Positions 11,206 to 23,167 of a stretch of DNA of 64,000 bases are shown here, piece after piece. A program made the translations under genes and the position numbers. Source of the DNA: Coleophoma eucalyptorum (Eukaryota > Ascomycota > Leotiomycetes > Helotiales > Dermateaceae). The stretch is from positions 1,240,001 through 1,304,000 of the forward strand of contig JALRME010000003.1 of the NCBI GenBank assembly GCA_026120035.1, read 5' to 3'. Below the pieces are notes generated by a model. That model was not told the DNA's origin, made no database searches, and was given only the letters and a program-made list of their open reading frames with translations. Positions within the stretch are counted from its first letter, which is position 1, and each line of letters starts with the position of its first letter.

Positions 11206-12422
11206 GGGAGAGAGCCAGGATTGGGATGTGGATATTTGATAATGAACATCACATGCCTAAGCTTTCATATTCTGACCTTCGCGTTAAAAGGGATGTGATG
11301 GCCATGCTTAGATGGCTTGTGCCATAAATTGGGCTGGCTGATGATCCCGTTCTATTCGGCTTTTGTGACTTGTCGTTAAGGCAGAAAGCATTGAACCAAG
11401 GACAAGGTGAGTTCCCATACAGCAGCCGATGGACAGTCATGACAGCGGCCGACCTGATGGAACGGATGTGGAGATGAAGCAGTGGATTGAGGGCTGTGCA
11501 ACGTACTACGGTCGAATACCAACTCCAGTACAATGGTGAAATGGGCTTCATCCATAGGATATGGCGAGATGCGGGTTACTGCAATGCGGGGCGATGCGAT
11601 GTGATGCAATGCAATGTACAATGTCAGCCTGACAGAGGTAAGGACGAAGGCAAGTTGGGTAGGAGGGGCCAGTTGGTTGGTGGGTAGGGTATGGAGCCAA
11701 GTGTGTACGTGAGTATATCTTCGTGACTTGGGGGACACCAACGCCCTACTACGTAGGGATAAGCTGACGACAGGTCAGGCCGTAGCGAAGGAGAGAATTT
11801 CTTTTCGGGTTGGTTGGCGGGTGGTGCGGCGGCAGCGGCTGCAGGTCGCTACGCTACCAGGCATGTATGGTCAATTCGGTCGGCATGGGATGATGCTTCG
11901 TCATTCAGCTCGGGATGGAGTGTGGTCAGTATAGTAGTTAGCACAGACGAATGGGTTTCGGCCTTGGGGTGTCTGATCATTAGAGGGAGGGTCAGGGTTT
12001 TGCTTTGACTTTTTTGGGGGAGGGTTTTCTTTTTTGGATTGGTTGGTGGTTGGGTGAGGGGTGTCCAGGGAATGTGGTTTGATATTGATGGGTTGAGTCG
12101 GTGGTGGTACGGAATGGGTGAGGTAAGTGAAGGCGAGAGAGCGCAAAATAGCATGTCGTGTCACGAAGCCATCGTTGAATGGAAGAGGGACAGTCGCTAA
12201 CACGCAGTTGCAGCAATGAGCATTGTGCACTGCACTGCACTATCACATGAAACATGGCCAGCAACGAACGGTCGACCGGGTATGAGAGGCAAGCTTAATC
12301 AGCGCCTGGAAAGGGCCGACGGCTATGCACCACGATTGGACCAGGCAAGGCCGGGGCCCAAAGGTTGGCGTGTTTCAGATGAGGGTACTGTGCTAGGGTC
12401 CAACGACGTCCCATGTTCAAGG

Positions 12423-12458
12423 TTCATGTTCATGTTCATGTTCATGTTCATGTTCATG
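12423..12458. repeat. TTCATG hexanucleotide microsatellite (6 copies)
   Basis: Six perfect copies of TTCATG. A degenerate cousin follows at 12481-12504, three copies of TTCAGG and one TTGAGG. The sequence is non-coding as far as I can see. Confidence 0.92.
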
Positions 12459-12840
12459 TCTCTCCCGATTCACGTTCGACTTCAGGTTCAGGTTCAGGTT
12501 GAGGTTCACGTTGCTCCATCCCCCCCCCGGCCGCCACTCGCTTCTCTACCTTTCGTCTCGTCTTGACTTGTGCGCCCGCCCTGCCTTGCGTTGCCTGGCG
12601 TTGCCTTGCGTGGGATCCCCCCTGGTGCCTTTAGCCATCATCGCCCTACGTAAGGGGGTCCTGGGAGATGGAGATGTGCAGAATGCCTTTGTCTAGCGCG
12701 AACAATCATATTGGAAGAAGGTACGAGAGAAAGGTACGAGGTAAGGTGAGATCCAGTACGGGGACAATAGTCCGGAGAGGTAAGGTTAGAGAGCATCCAC
12801 TGGGGTCAGGCAAGGCCAGACAGGGAAGGGGAGGAAAGGT

Positions 12841-12864
12841 GGTACTGGTACTGGTACTGGTACT
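12841..12864. repeat. GGTACT hexanucleotide microsatellite (4 copies)
   Basis: Four perfect copies of GGTACT, about 1.1 kb upstream of the GT23-like start codon. Confidence 0.9.
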
Positions 12865-13191
12865 GTACATCATTCGAGTAGAGTGAGTGGTAGCTTCGTC
12901 GTATGGGCGAAGGAAAGACGAAGAACGAAGCTCCAGCTCGCTTCTTTCGTCCTTCTCTGTCGCTCTACTTGCCCCGCAAGCTGCACCGACAGGGCTCTGA
13001 AGTCCAAACGGGCACACGTCCGCAAAGCTGCGACCGGGGTCCTCCCTGATTTGGAGCTTTGGCGAGTATCATGTCGGTTTCCTCAGCCCGAACTTTTCGT
13101 CTCTTTCCCACCCAGTCCCCCGTCCCCGTCCCCGTCCTTGTCTTCCTTCTGCCTTACTTCCTTCCACACCTCTCCCTCCTCCCGAATCCTT

Positions 13192-13209
13192 CTGCTGCTG
13201 CTGCTGCTG
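13192..13209. repeat. CTG trinucleotide run (6 copies)
   Basis: Six CTG units inside the CT-rich probable leader of the GT23-like gene. Confidence 0.85.
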
Positions 13210-13992
13210 TGCGTGCGTGCTATGCTGTGCTCGGCTTGGCTTGGCACATCTTCTCATTCCGTCTTCTTTCATCCGGATGCCCTTCGTCCCTTCAATTCTC
13301 ATCTGATATTGGCCTGGTGTTTCCTTCGTTTGGCCCTATCCTTGCCCCCGAGCCTCGCGCCTTGCGCCTCACAACTTTCTTCACTTCCATCCTCATTCAA
13401 TCTGCTACGAGCTCTTGGTCGTGGCTTTGCACGTAGATCGTTGCAACTCGAAATCTTACCTGCCCACACCGCGCAGCTCTAGTTTATACTACCGACTCCC
13501 GTGTTCCTTTTCAGCAGGATCGTCTTGATCCTCGACGTCACCTGGCAGTACAGCATAATCTGATCGGCGGATTGATCTGCTTACTTTGTCTGCCTCGCAA
13601 ATCCCTCCTCCGTTTGACCTTTACCTCGTCCTGCCTGTCCTTCAGAGGCATAATATTATCATATTCGGTTCTCCACCTATAACCCGTCACCCGGGCCATA
13701 TATTCGAATCTCCTCAATCTGTTTGCGGCTGGCTCTGACCGTCCTGCGATGCTCGACATCTTCTACACCTACTAGCATTCTGGTTCGCCTCCTCACTTCA
13801 CCACCGTCAACCTCTTCGTTGCGCGTCCCCTCCACTCGACTTCTTCTCTTCTGCTTCTTGTATCACGGCCTCTTACTGCATTAACTTGACGTCTTGATGT
13901 GCTGGGCAGCTTCATTCAATTAGTGCCGGCACTCAATTTGAAAACACTACTTTTCTTACCCTCTTTTAACCGCTCACAATCCAGTTTTCAAC

Positions 13993-15807
13993 ATGCCTCC
14001 TCATCTCGACCTGTCCCCGCAGATCAGCCTTCGTCGAGCAGGATCTTACAACCCGGGTGAGAAAGGTCCTCTGTCTTCCACTTCTTCTCGATTTAGCTTC
14101 AATCATCTCATCGTTTCACCTCCACCATCACCTGGTCTTCCGGCACTAGTCCCTCGACATGGAAAACCGACTCCTACTCACAGTCCCCGGAAATGTATTC
14201 GCGCCGCGTTATGGTTATCGGGGGTCTTGGTCATTTTATATTTTGGCTTCGTCGCCGTCCGGAAGGATCAATCTATCCCAACAGTAGGATGGGCTTTGAA
14301 TTCTGGAGAGGAGTATGAGATGGTGGAGGAATCACAACTACCGGACTTCCCAACGCCGGTCATGGTGACGGATAAGCGTGGGCGAGCTAAATGGACCATC
14401 TCGATACCGCCGGATCAGCCATTTCCTTTGCAGCCCAAGCAGTACTCTGACTTATGTTCTCAGAGTATGGAGGTTGCCGACCACGTTATAGATCTACATC
14501 GACACAGCCATGTCGATCATGCTCATTATGGTTATTATCATGTGGACAAAAATTTCATGGATGTGGCCGACGCCGAAGCACATGGATTGTTACCCGGACC
14601 AAAGGCCAAGGGAAAGACCAGTATGGTGAATGGGCTTGATGGTCATATTATTGGCGTGGTGGAGAATAGCTTGATTGAGATGAAGGTTTGCGAGACTTCC
14701 TTGACATTCGTATTGGAATCATCGAGTGCTGGAATGGGCAAGACCTTGATGATGCTGTGGATTGCTTATGGATTGGCGGAAAAGGAAGGTCGGGCTTTCT
14801 TTCTGGACGACTCGAGATGGGCATATGGATCATATACCAACTTCTTCCATCCTCCGCCCCTACCGAATTGCCGACCTCCTCCAAGACATGAGATGATACC
14901 ATGTCCCCATCATGCTCGCCATCTAGTAGTCTCTGCTGCGACGGTATATCACACGTTCGGAGGAGCATTTACGGAAGAATTCGAGGATCCGAGGAAGATG
15001 GAGGTTTTCCGCCAGAAACCTATTTTCGATATGGCCCGCAAAGGTGCTGAGGCACTCTTCAGACTGGTTGGATCTGATGCAGATTATGTGAAATCCCGCG
15101 TTACGGAGTTGAGAACCAAGACTATGACGGATTCAGAGGAGATGGAGGATGGTCTCATCGTTGGAATTCATGTGCGCCATGGAGACAGACATCCATACTC
15201 ATTCGAGTATCGTGATAGCTATATTCCATTGGATCAGTACAGCAACAAGGCGAGCGCCTTGCTGCGTGACAGGTTTAACTCATCCGAGGCCAGCGGCGAA
15301 GAGAATCCCATGGCCGAGAAGAGTTTCTTCGTCGTAGCTTCCGATGATCCAGAAGTCTACGAATCGGACGAGTTCTCGCACGCCTACCGAGCGCAAGAGC
15401 AGATTAAGCTAGCTTCTAAATCGACACTAGATACCGCCAGTAAACCAAAACAAAACGTTGGCATTCGAAAGTTTGAGGAAGAAGCCGTAGGATGGGAAGG
15501 TGGCTTCTTCGCACCTATGTTTTGGAGTCTAGGGAAACCAACTGTCCTACCAGCCACGGCGGTAGAGCCTTCCGATACGAGCCTCCCACCTACGAGCGAG
15601 GCTCTACGATTGAGGGAATTTGTCGGCAGAGCGTACCTTATGGATCTTGCAGTCATTGGAGCAACAAGTGATTACCTTGTATGCACGATTTCATCTATGG
15701 GATGCAGGTTACTCGCAGTCATGATGGGCTGGGAGGATGCAATTGAAAATAAGAAACATATCAACATTGACGGCGATTTCGAATGGAGAGGTGTTTCTTG
15801 GCGTTGA
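13993..15807 (+). CDS. FUT8-like (GT23-type) fucosyltransferase-related type II membrane protein
   Basis: Single exon, 604 aa, ATG at 13993. Residues 1-68 are a Ser/Pro-rich cytosolic tail. A single transmembrane anchor follows at about 69-89 (AALWLSGVLVILYFGFVAV), giving a Golgi/ER type II topology. The lumenal part contains FLDDSRWAYGSYTNFF (about 270-290), the GDP-sugar-binding-like loop GIHVRHGDRHPYSFEYRD (about 390-405; animal FUT8 has HVRRTDK here), and a late DYLVCTISSMGCRLLAVMM block that matches the DYLVCTFSSQVCR region of FUT8. These three blocks in the same order are why I call it GT23-like. A true alpha-1,6-fucosyltransferase activity is not shown: the second Arg of the HVRR motif is His, and the FUT8 SH3 domain is not evident. 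Substrate and donor are unknown. Confidence 0.7.
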   Translation: MPPHLDLSPQISLRRAGSYNPGEKGPLSSTSSRFSFNHLIVSPPPSPGLPALVPRHGKPTPTHSPRKCIRAALWLSGVLVILYFGFVAVRKDQSIPTVGWALNSGEEYEMVEESQLPDFPTPVMVTDKRGRAKWTISIPPDQPFPLQPKQYSDLCSQSMEVADHVIDLHRHSHVDHAHYGYYHVDKNFMDVADAEAHGLLPGPKAKGKTSMVNGLDGHIIGVVENSLIEMKVCETSLTFVLESSSAGMGKTLMMLWIAYGLAEKEGRAFFLDDSRWAYGSYTNFFHPPPLPNCRPPPRHEMIPCPHHARHLVVSAATVYHTFGGAFTEEFEDPRKMEVFRQKPIFDMARKGAEALFRLVGSDADYVKSRVTELRTKTMTDSEEMEDGLIVGIHVRHGDRHPYSFEYRDSYIPLDQYSNKASALLRDRFNSSEASGEENPMAEKSFFVVASDDPEVYESDEFSHAYRAQEQIKLASKSTLDTASKPKQNVGIRKFEEEAVGWEGGFFAPMFWSLGKPTVLPATAVEPSDTSLPPTSEALRLREFVGRAYLMDLAVIGATSDYLVCTISSMGCRLLAVMMGWEDAIENKKHINIDGDFEWRGVSWR

Positions 15808-17058
15808 TCTCGACTCATACTTGTACAATCCGATGACACATTCTTTGTCTATACTCTTCTTATATGTCTATTTCTATGTTACATATTTGAGCGAAGTTCT
15901 GGTGGGATATCAGAAACTTAGTGTCCATGGGAAACCTGGCCGGCGTTATTTGTTTCTAGGAGTTTGAGGTTTATCATTTTTTTGAGCGTCTTTGAGAGGA
16001 ATTTGGGGGAAAGGATGGACGGAAAACATCAGTCATACCAAAAGCTATATCCTTTTGTTACTTCTCTGGCTTTTTCTTTTCAACAGAGAAGGCATATCAT
16101 TGCATTGCATCGCTGGCGGCTTCGGCTCTGTACTCAGCCACACACTCATTCACTCGCTGGCCATAACTAAAGGCGTTTCCTTTCAATTTGTTTTTGTTTG
16201 CATCATATGATATCATGGAGGGCACAGCATTTAGAACACGTGTTTCGTGTTTGGATCTCGGTGGAAGTTACTTTGAATAAGATAGAGAATTATCTATTGA
16301 CATGAATTTCAAAATCCGCATCGTTTCCCCATCCCTGCATCAAATTCTTGTGTGCACAGTGCAGTCAGCTTCCTGACTACGACGTGGAGGCACGTTTAGA
16401 GTGCCATCTACCTCCAATGCATGCTTGTGGGTGTCCAGAAATGGCTCGCTACCCCTCATGGTCCATAATGTGCTTTACTTAGACACAAGTGACACCTGGG
16501 GTAAGCCGTCTGTCCACCTAAGGCATTCTACCTGCTTCGCGTTATGTACTATCACTCACCCTGCCCACCTGACATAGCAGGCAAAGGAAAGCAAGTCCTC
16601 AGTTGTCTAAAACTCTTCATCTACCTGTGAACTAAGCTGTCAAGCAAACTCACTTTACTAGGTGGTAGAGACATTGTCAATACTCTCATATCTATCTAAA
16701 ACACCTGTCGTTCATGTTACTTTCTTCCCTCCCTAAAGATGAAACTTCCCAAAAACCAGTTCGCGAGAAACTCTCTTTAATCTCTAAGAGCGAGATGAAC
16801 ATCCGGTGCCTATCTCCTGCCTTAGCGTGGATAAAAGCTGCTGTGGGCTGTCAGGGGGAGGTTTTTTATTTTTAGTTTTTTAGGTTTCGCAGAACCACCA
16901 TCACAGGGAGGCTAAAGCAAGCTCAAGAAGCAAGAAGATCATCGTACAATTGATACATTCAAAATATATACAAAAAAAAAAAAGAAAGGAAAGCTAAAAA
17001 AAAAAAAAAACGCGTGATATCCCCTGTCACTCTCGTCCCCCTTCACTCAAATATCCGC
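15808..17058. other. Intergenic region between convergent genes
   Basis: 1.25 kb between the GT23-like stop (plus) and the beta-glucosidase stop (minus), so both 3' regions lie here. Around 16971-17010 there are A-rich runs (A12 and A14), on the minus strand poly-T just behind the beta-glucosidase stop. No coding frame or RNA gene is recognised. Confidence 0.5.
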
Positions 17059-19812
17059 TTAGATAGTGATAGTAGAGTTGGCACGGAGGTCACGACTGCT
17101 AGCACCAACGGAGAAAGTGTAAGTTCCCTTGGCAATGGCCCACTGCTGAGCCTGCACATCCCAGTAACTGAGATCACGTCGTCGCAGGCTGAAGGTCGCG
17201 GTGCCGGAGGCGCCGGCAGCGAGCTTGACCTTCTCAAACCCACGCAGCTGGCGTGGTGGCTGGTCGGCAGCGGCTGGATAGGCGACGTAGAGTTGGGCGA
17301 TCTCGCTTCCGTAGACCAAGCCGGTGTTGGTGATGGATAGGGTGACGGAGACCACCTCGTCCCAGAGATCGGTGTAGCCTCCTACGGAGAGGATGCCGGT
17401 TGGGTAGGTGGATGCGAGCGCGGTTGCGTTGGTCTTGGTTGCGGTGGCCTCGCCGTAGCTGAAGGTGGTGTAGGAGAGACCGTAGCCGAACTCGTAGCGG
17501 GGAGTGATGTTGTAGGAGTCGAAGTATCGGTAGTCGATGTTGACGCCCTCAGTGAAGTTGCACACGCTGGTGTAGCAGATCTGGACGTTGTAGTCGGACT
17601 CGTTCTTTGCAATGGTGTAGGGGAGTCTTCCGGATGGGTTGACGTCTCCGTAGAGTACATCCACAATGCTGTTTCCTGAGTTCTGTCCCAGAAGACCTCC
17701 GTATACTACGGCCGTGATGTTCTCGTTGTCAATCCAGGAATCCACGAGTCGGACTCCGACCGTGTTGATAACGACCATGGTGTTGTTGCAGTTGGCGGCG
17801 ACAGTGTTGACAAGTTCATCCTGCTCAGTGTTGCGGAGCTCAGTGCGGTCAGCTCCCTCTCCACTCCATGCGTTGATGAAAACAAGGCAGACTTCAGCAT
17901 CGTTGGCAGCATACGAGGCGATGGTTTGAGTGGCTTCGGTTCCGGAGTCCTGGCCTCCAAAGCTGGTGGTTTGGCTAGTGCTGTAAGTGTTGTTGAGGAT
18001 CCAACTGATCATGGTTCCGTCTTCAGAGGCCCTTTGGGTAAGAGCTTGCTGTGGAGTGATCAAGAAAGGGAATGATGTTTGACCACTGCCAGAGCCTCCA
18101 GCGAGATGTCCTGTGTGGTTGTTAGATAAAGGGACATATTGACGAATTGAAGATATTTACCATCGTATGTTTCTGGGGCTCCAGTGACCTCGAAGTAGTA
18201 GTTTGGCCCAGCCATGACTGGACCGGCAGAGATACCGAAAAGAGCCATGGTGAGAGGTGCCTTCAAAGGCAGGACGTTGTTGGTGTTCTTCAAGAGGACA
18301 AGACTGGCTGAGCCGACCTCTCGGTTGATGGCACTGTGGTTTCCACGAACATCGACGTGTGCAGTTGAAGTGGCAAGTGAGGGTTGAGTACCGTTATCCA
18401 GGTTGACCTTATAGTAAGGAATGACAATACGGGTGGCCATGTCGTCCAAACGTTCTTGGGTGAAGCTGCCGTTGGCAATACCAGCAATCAACGTGCTGTT
18501 GCTCCATATCGAAGAGGATCCCCAATCGAGTCCTCCATTAGCAGAGCCATAAGCTGTGGACTGGCCTCCTTGATCAGCAGTCACGGAACCAGGGAAACCA
18601 AGCTCAGTCTTGAGAAGGGTGTTAAGGAGGAGACTATTCTCGCACGACAGAGTGCCGTTGACTTTGGTCATTGCGCACCTAGATGTTTTGTCAGTTCAGC
18701 TATAAAGGGGGCCGAGGAGTTCACGCACATTGCAGAGCCCATGCCGCTCTTGACCCCGTCATAGAAAGGCCACAGATAGAGCTCGTGAATAGTCTTGTCG
18801 TCAGCATCGGAGGAGTATGGAGCGCCGCTCGAAGTCGTATCTCTCTTGGACATGCTTCCGCCGCCACTCACAGGGGTTCCAGTGGCATCCCAATTTGTGG
18901 AACTTCTGTTGGTCTCTTGCTCGTTAAGCAGAAAATGCTGAACACTTATCAGCTGTGGACATTTGTAATGGCTGGAGTATGGATGTTTACCTTGCCAGTG
19001 GCGATAACGCCAACATTGGAAAACTCCTTGTTACCAAGACCGAAAGATATGCCGTTCAGGTATGGGTCAGCACCAAGGGTCTCAACAAGACGTCCTATAC
19101 ACATTTGCGTCAAAACAATACTGTGACGATCGCGCAGGTTCTCAAGATGAGTAGGGATAAGGTGCACCGATAACCGACAGAAGCGACCTCGCCCGGGATG
19201 ACTTCCAATTTTGGAAGAAAATAGACTTCTAGATCAAAGATTATGGAGATCCAGGTGAGGAGAAGGTGAGAGGCAAGTATAAGGCTAACGTGAGATATAT
19301 AAAAGAAATAGCTTACCTCCCCATGGGCTGCGTCCTAGTGGTTGCGTGGTAGGTCCATTAACGGCTTGGAAGCCCTTCTTATAGTATTCAAGAGCAATTG
19401 CTGAAAATTGCTTGCTCATGAGATCCTTATCCCAAGTCATGCCCAAAACAGAGGCTTGAGACCATCCAGTAACATAGAAGTATCCTTCTGGACCTTGGGT
19501 ACCATCTTTGTATTGCAGAGCCGTCCAGTTAGCGGCTGTTACGTCACCGCCGGTAATAATGCTGAGTTTCTCGGTGTTGGTAAGACCAGAGACGAAAGCG
19601 GTAGCCTTGGAGTAGGCATCTGCCCAATTGCCAAGGTCAACTGTAGAAGGTATTAGTATTAATTGCAATTATCTCTTATCAGATCACGGTGTACCTTTTC
19701 CGTTAGATAGAAGCCCATCGGTAGTTGTGGCATTGGTTCTCTTTGAGAAACCGGAGCCATACACTGCAGATGGGAGCAGTAGGCCTAGTGTGAGGAGACT
19801 CCTCGAAAACAT
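17059..19812 (-). CDS. Secreted GH3 beta-glucosidase
   Basis: Six exons on the minus strand: 19812-19695, 19640-19317, 19094-18991, 18937-18729, 18678-18161 and 18110-17059. The introns are 54, 222, 53, 50 and 50 nt, all GT-AG. Every join keeps frame and gives 774 aa. A signal peptide is present (MFSRSLLTLGLLLPSAVYG). Family blocks in order: VNGPTTQPLGRSPWGG, GADPYLNGI, GVIATGKHFLLNEQETNR, the nucleophile region SVTADQGGQSTAYG (Asp in ADQ, where many relatives have SDW), the acid/base region SGEGADRTEL, and the C-terminal fibronectin-III-like domain (FGYGLSYTTFSY, RQLRGFEKV). The enzyme removes terminal beta-D-glucose from cellobiose and other glucosides outside the cell. Many N-glycosylation sequons (NNT, NGS, NST) agree with secretion. 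The second intron is unusually long for this window, and its boundaries are set by the conserved WGGRLVETLGADPYL reading. Confidence 0.92.
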
Positions 19813-21305
19813 AATGAAGGAATGAAAGAAATGGTTAAAGAGTGTGTATGTTTGGATAACTTGTCTGCGAGTCAAGCACAGTAGTTAATGCTTTTGCTTT
19901 TAAGGACATTCCGGAATCTGTCGAAAGCTCTGACGTGTATTTTTGGCTCTCTGACTCCATTGCAACATCCAGTAATCTCATTCTCTCTTTTTCTCTTTCA
20001 CAATTGTTCTCTGAGTTGATCCACCTAGTGTGGAATACGACTTCTTGACTGACATACTTCCGGCCTACCGCGATGAGTGGATGGGACAACACCACGGAGT
20101 GAAACAATGCACAAATCAGAACATGAACCTATAGCACATATTGAGCTACATCCTCAAGTCCCGATCCCGATATTAAAGCGCGAGAGACCAGGTCCTTGAT
20201 CGGCTTTCTTGTCTTGTACTGTACTGCATACAAGATTGGGCCCCAGACTACGGGGCTGTCAATCCAGGCTTATCATTGGATATTTAAACAACTATAAAAG
20301 ATGGTTTAATGTCCATAAGATGCAAATGTTAAGCTAGGGGATTTTCTGTAGATCGTCCTTGAAATTAAGAAGTGCCGCGCGTCATTTCATGAATACCGAA
20401 CATCGCTACGAGCAAAACCCTGGATGTGGCTTGAGGTGATAGTTTGTCGCAGAGGCAAATGATTCACTGAACGTGTCGAGACCACTAACAGTACTCCATC
20501 ATGGCATCAAGAGACGAAGTTTGAGCTCGAACCCGAGCTGGAAGATTGTGAGCTTGTCTAGAGAGTACCTATGGGATAGTCCACGAATTCCAGTCGCTTA
20601 AAGTCTACCGAGTATTCCATAGGTAGATAGGATAATCCTTGAAGGAACATCTTTTCACGCAACAAATAATTTGATGTTTCTCAGGAAAAGAGCAAGAACC
20701 AAGGCCGTGGGTTGCTGTCAAAGCTCTCCTCCGCGTAAGACGCGAAGTAGGGTGGGTATGGAATCATCATACTTCGAGAATATTCGTCCGATCTCCGCTC
20801 AATACGAAGAATGACAGCGGCATATGTCTGATTTGATTCGCCAGACAACGGAAAGCTTGAGTCTAGAAACTGATGTATCCGAAAGAACCTCCGGCATGAC
20901 AGACATGATGAGATATCCACAGCAACAATTTGTTCGACCTGAAAAAGTATTGCCATTATTGCTCAGAAATGACCATACTATGCCATGTCCTGCTTTGCTT
21001 CTAGTTCAACTCCCATCGCAGCCGTTACGCCATGTACTGAGAAATCTCCTGATATTTCAACGGCCCGTGAAAGTAGAAGGATTGTTGAACTCGCCACAAA
21101 GGATCTGTACCTAGACTAAAAATACTGGTCTAATTATTTCCCGATGTCGACCCGTCAATCCCTGAAAACGTGGCCCGGTATCGCTGGAATTCCCGAATCC
21201 ATAGACAAGCTTTCAGCAGTACGCCAAGTGGATCGTGTCATATCTCTAATTTGGCTCTGTTTCAATATCTCCATCTTAGACATCCACCATTGTACACTTC
21301 GGATT
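19813..21305. other. Promoter region of the beta-glucosidase and 3' region of the 2EXR gene
   Basis: 1.5 kb with short open frames only. It must contain the promoter of the beta-glucosidase gene, whose start is at 19812 on the minus strand. AT-rich sequence with a TATA-like string lies near 20285-20300. No repeat or RNA gene is recognised. Confidence 0.45.
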
Positions 21306-22031
21306 TTAATCACCACTCTCAGCTTCGTTGATGTTCGTCAGCTGTCTTCTCAAAGCTCCCCAGTTGTTGCCCGAATATGCAGAAATAACAGTGATGTCTG
21401 GCACAGCCCAATGCTGAAAGTCAACAGCAGTTATATTCAGGGTTCTTTGAAACTTATCCATCAGTTCTGCGGATCTTGAGTCTTCATCCCAAGCAAGGAT
21501 TGTGAGCACTTTCAAATTGCAGAAATCCTTGATCTCATTCCACAAAAAAACCCGGCGACCATAAATGTCTTCATCCACATCCACAATCATAGAAACAACC
21601 GACTGGCATTCAGTGGCAGGATTGATGCCAGGACGTGGTATATAGCCAGTGCCCAAGAAAACGTTAAGCAAATAGTTCCCGGCACCAGCTTTAAGCCAAG
21701 CCTCCCGGTCGATCAGAAAGGCATCTCCAAGACCATTGCCAAATCGGAGAGTATCGATCTTGGGATTGAAATATATACTGGCTGGCTTTAGCGCTGTGCC
21801 AAACGAGGGCTTATAGTGCTTGAGTGCTTCTTCACGGGCCTCACTGTTGACCCAAAGAACTGTAGGTGGTTTATCAGGACTCATCCATCCTTTGAACCGA
21901 CCACCTTCAAGCATAATACCGATTGTGACAATACGGTTCACAGGGAAGGTATGCCTCCAGATCTTGAGCCGTAGTTCCAACGGAAAATCGGGAAATAGTG
22001 AGAAGCTTTGCTGGTCGCATTCTAGGTTCAT
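21306..22031 (-). CDS. 2EXR-domain protein of unknown function
   Basis: Single exon, 241 aa. The first ATG is at 22031 (MNLECDQQSFSLFPDFPLEL); the frame extends a few codons further upstream but without an ATG. The start carries the fungal 2EXR/F-box-like motif, a phenylalanine followed by FPLELRLKIWRHTFP, which is very common in large Leotiomycete and Sordariomycete families. Downstream features typical of the family are PPTVLWVNSEAREEALKHY and the IYFNPKIDTLRFG strand, with a later NLKVLTILAWDED stretch. The molecular function is unknown; a link with F-box-like protein interaction has been suggested from the motif only. It is transcribed divergently from MSH3. Confidence 0.85.
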   Translation of the reverse strand: MNLECDQQSFSLFPDFPLELRLKIWRHTFPVNRIVTIGIMLEGGRFKGWMSPDKPPTVLWVNSEAREEALKHYKPSFGTALKPASIYFNPKIDTLRFGNGLGDAFLIDREAWLKAGAGNYLLNVFLGTGYIPRPGINPATECQSVVSMIVDVDEDIYGRRVFLWNEIKDFCNLKVLTILAWDEDSRSAELMDKFQRTLNITAVDFQHWAVPDITVISAYSGNNWGALRRQLTNINEAESGD

Positions 22032-23167
22032 GATTCCTATCCTCAGATACAAGTGATGTAATGGGTTGATTTTTGTCCCAAGTAATAAATTCTGCCAAGA
22101 CGGTCTTAGTTGATATTGAAGTTATCATGTCAGATCAAAGATGCAAGATTAAGCTAATCTCAATTAGGAAGGTTGACCTAGAATGTTTCAAGCATCAAAT
22201 GTCGCGTTCTGCACATGGAAGAGAGAAGACTGTAGAGTATATATTCCAAGTTGAACCTAGCATGGACGCTATCCTATCGGTTTGGTATGGTTCTTTACAT
22301 CCATTCTGCAATTCCCCCGGAATGTTATCGGGCTCGCTCTTTGTTTGTGCCGAAAAACCACCACACCTCTGCATAGGATCGCTTTGGACAGAATCAAAAC
22401 TGAACACTGTCAACTCATGTTTGACGGTTCGATTAGTATATTTCCATTTTATCCCGGAAGATAGCTTGCTCAACCCACCTTGCGGCACTCACAGCTCGCT
22501 ATCCACCTTAGGTCTGCTCCTTGCTTTACATTTGAGCGGGTAGCCGCTCATATTCTGCCTGGTACGAAGTAGACATCTTGAGAACCACATGTTAACAAGA
22601 TAGAGTCACCAAATTCGTGGTTCATATGAAGAGGTCAAGATCGTATGCGCACGCCACCAGTGAGGCAAGGACTTCAAGGATTCTCTGGTATAGTGTGCGG
22701 CAACAATATATGCTAACGAATATTCATTGACACAACTGGTTTTGTGATCGTACAAATCTATGCTTGATGTCTCTTGTCCTCCAAAAGGCCTTGCCCTTAG
22801 ATAACTTCTAATGCAGCTATGAGAAATCTCTTGGCTAAGTGTTCTACTAGCGGAGTTGGACTGGAAATAAGTTAGGTCATAATTAATCTAAAGATATTTG
22901 CGAGGACAAATCGAGGAGATCTTCCAGGAAACCAATCACAACTCAATCATAGACTGAAAGGGGACTCTTATTTTATCTAGGAGATCAGAATTATGAATTG
23001 TTATCCAGGTCTTATCTTCTATGATAACCTGCCACAGCATTTATTCGTATTCGTACTGGGCTAAGTGGTTGCTGACTAACGCGCGTCGCCTCACATTCAG
23101 TCGCGTCTTCCAACGACATCATCGTCTACGCGAGTTCAACCACAATTCAAGGCGAGAAGACGCCATC
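22032..23167. promoter_or_regulatory. Divergent promoter region, 2EXR gene / MSH3
   Basis: 1.1 kb of AT-rich sequence between two divergent starts (22031 minus, 23168 plus). Only short open frames without domains are found. No specific motif is assigned. Confidence 0.45.

Larger units (their letters stand above)
10792..13992. other. 3.2 kb gene-free, microsatellite-rich region
   Basis: No credible coding frame. The first 350 bases are the kinesin 3' end. The middle (11.1-12.9 kb) holds several unrelated short tandem repeats, listed separately, and G-rich runs around 12010-12065. From about 13050 to 13990 the plus strand is very CT-rich, consistent with the promoter and long 5' leader of the GT23-like gene. 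A 199-codon open frame at 12883-13482 is low-complexity and shows no domain; I regard it as non-coding. Confidence 0.55.

Noticed and set aside
12883..13482. 199-codon open frame on the plus strand
   Set aside because: It is Leu/Ser/Pro-rich because of CT-rich DNA, overlaps another long open frame on the same strand, has no domain, and lies in the probable leader of the GT23-like gene.
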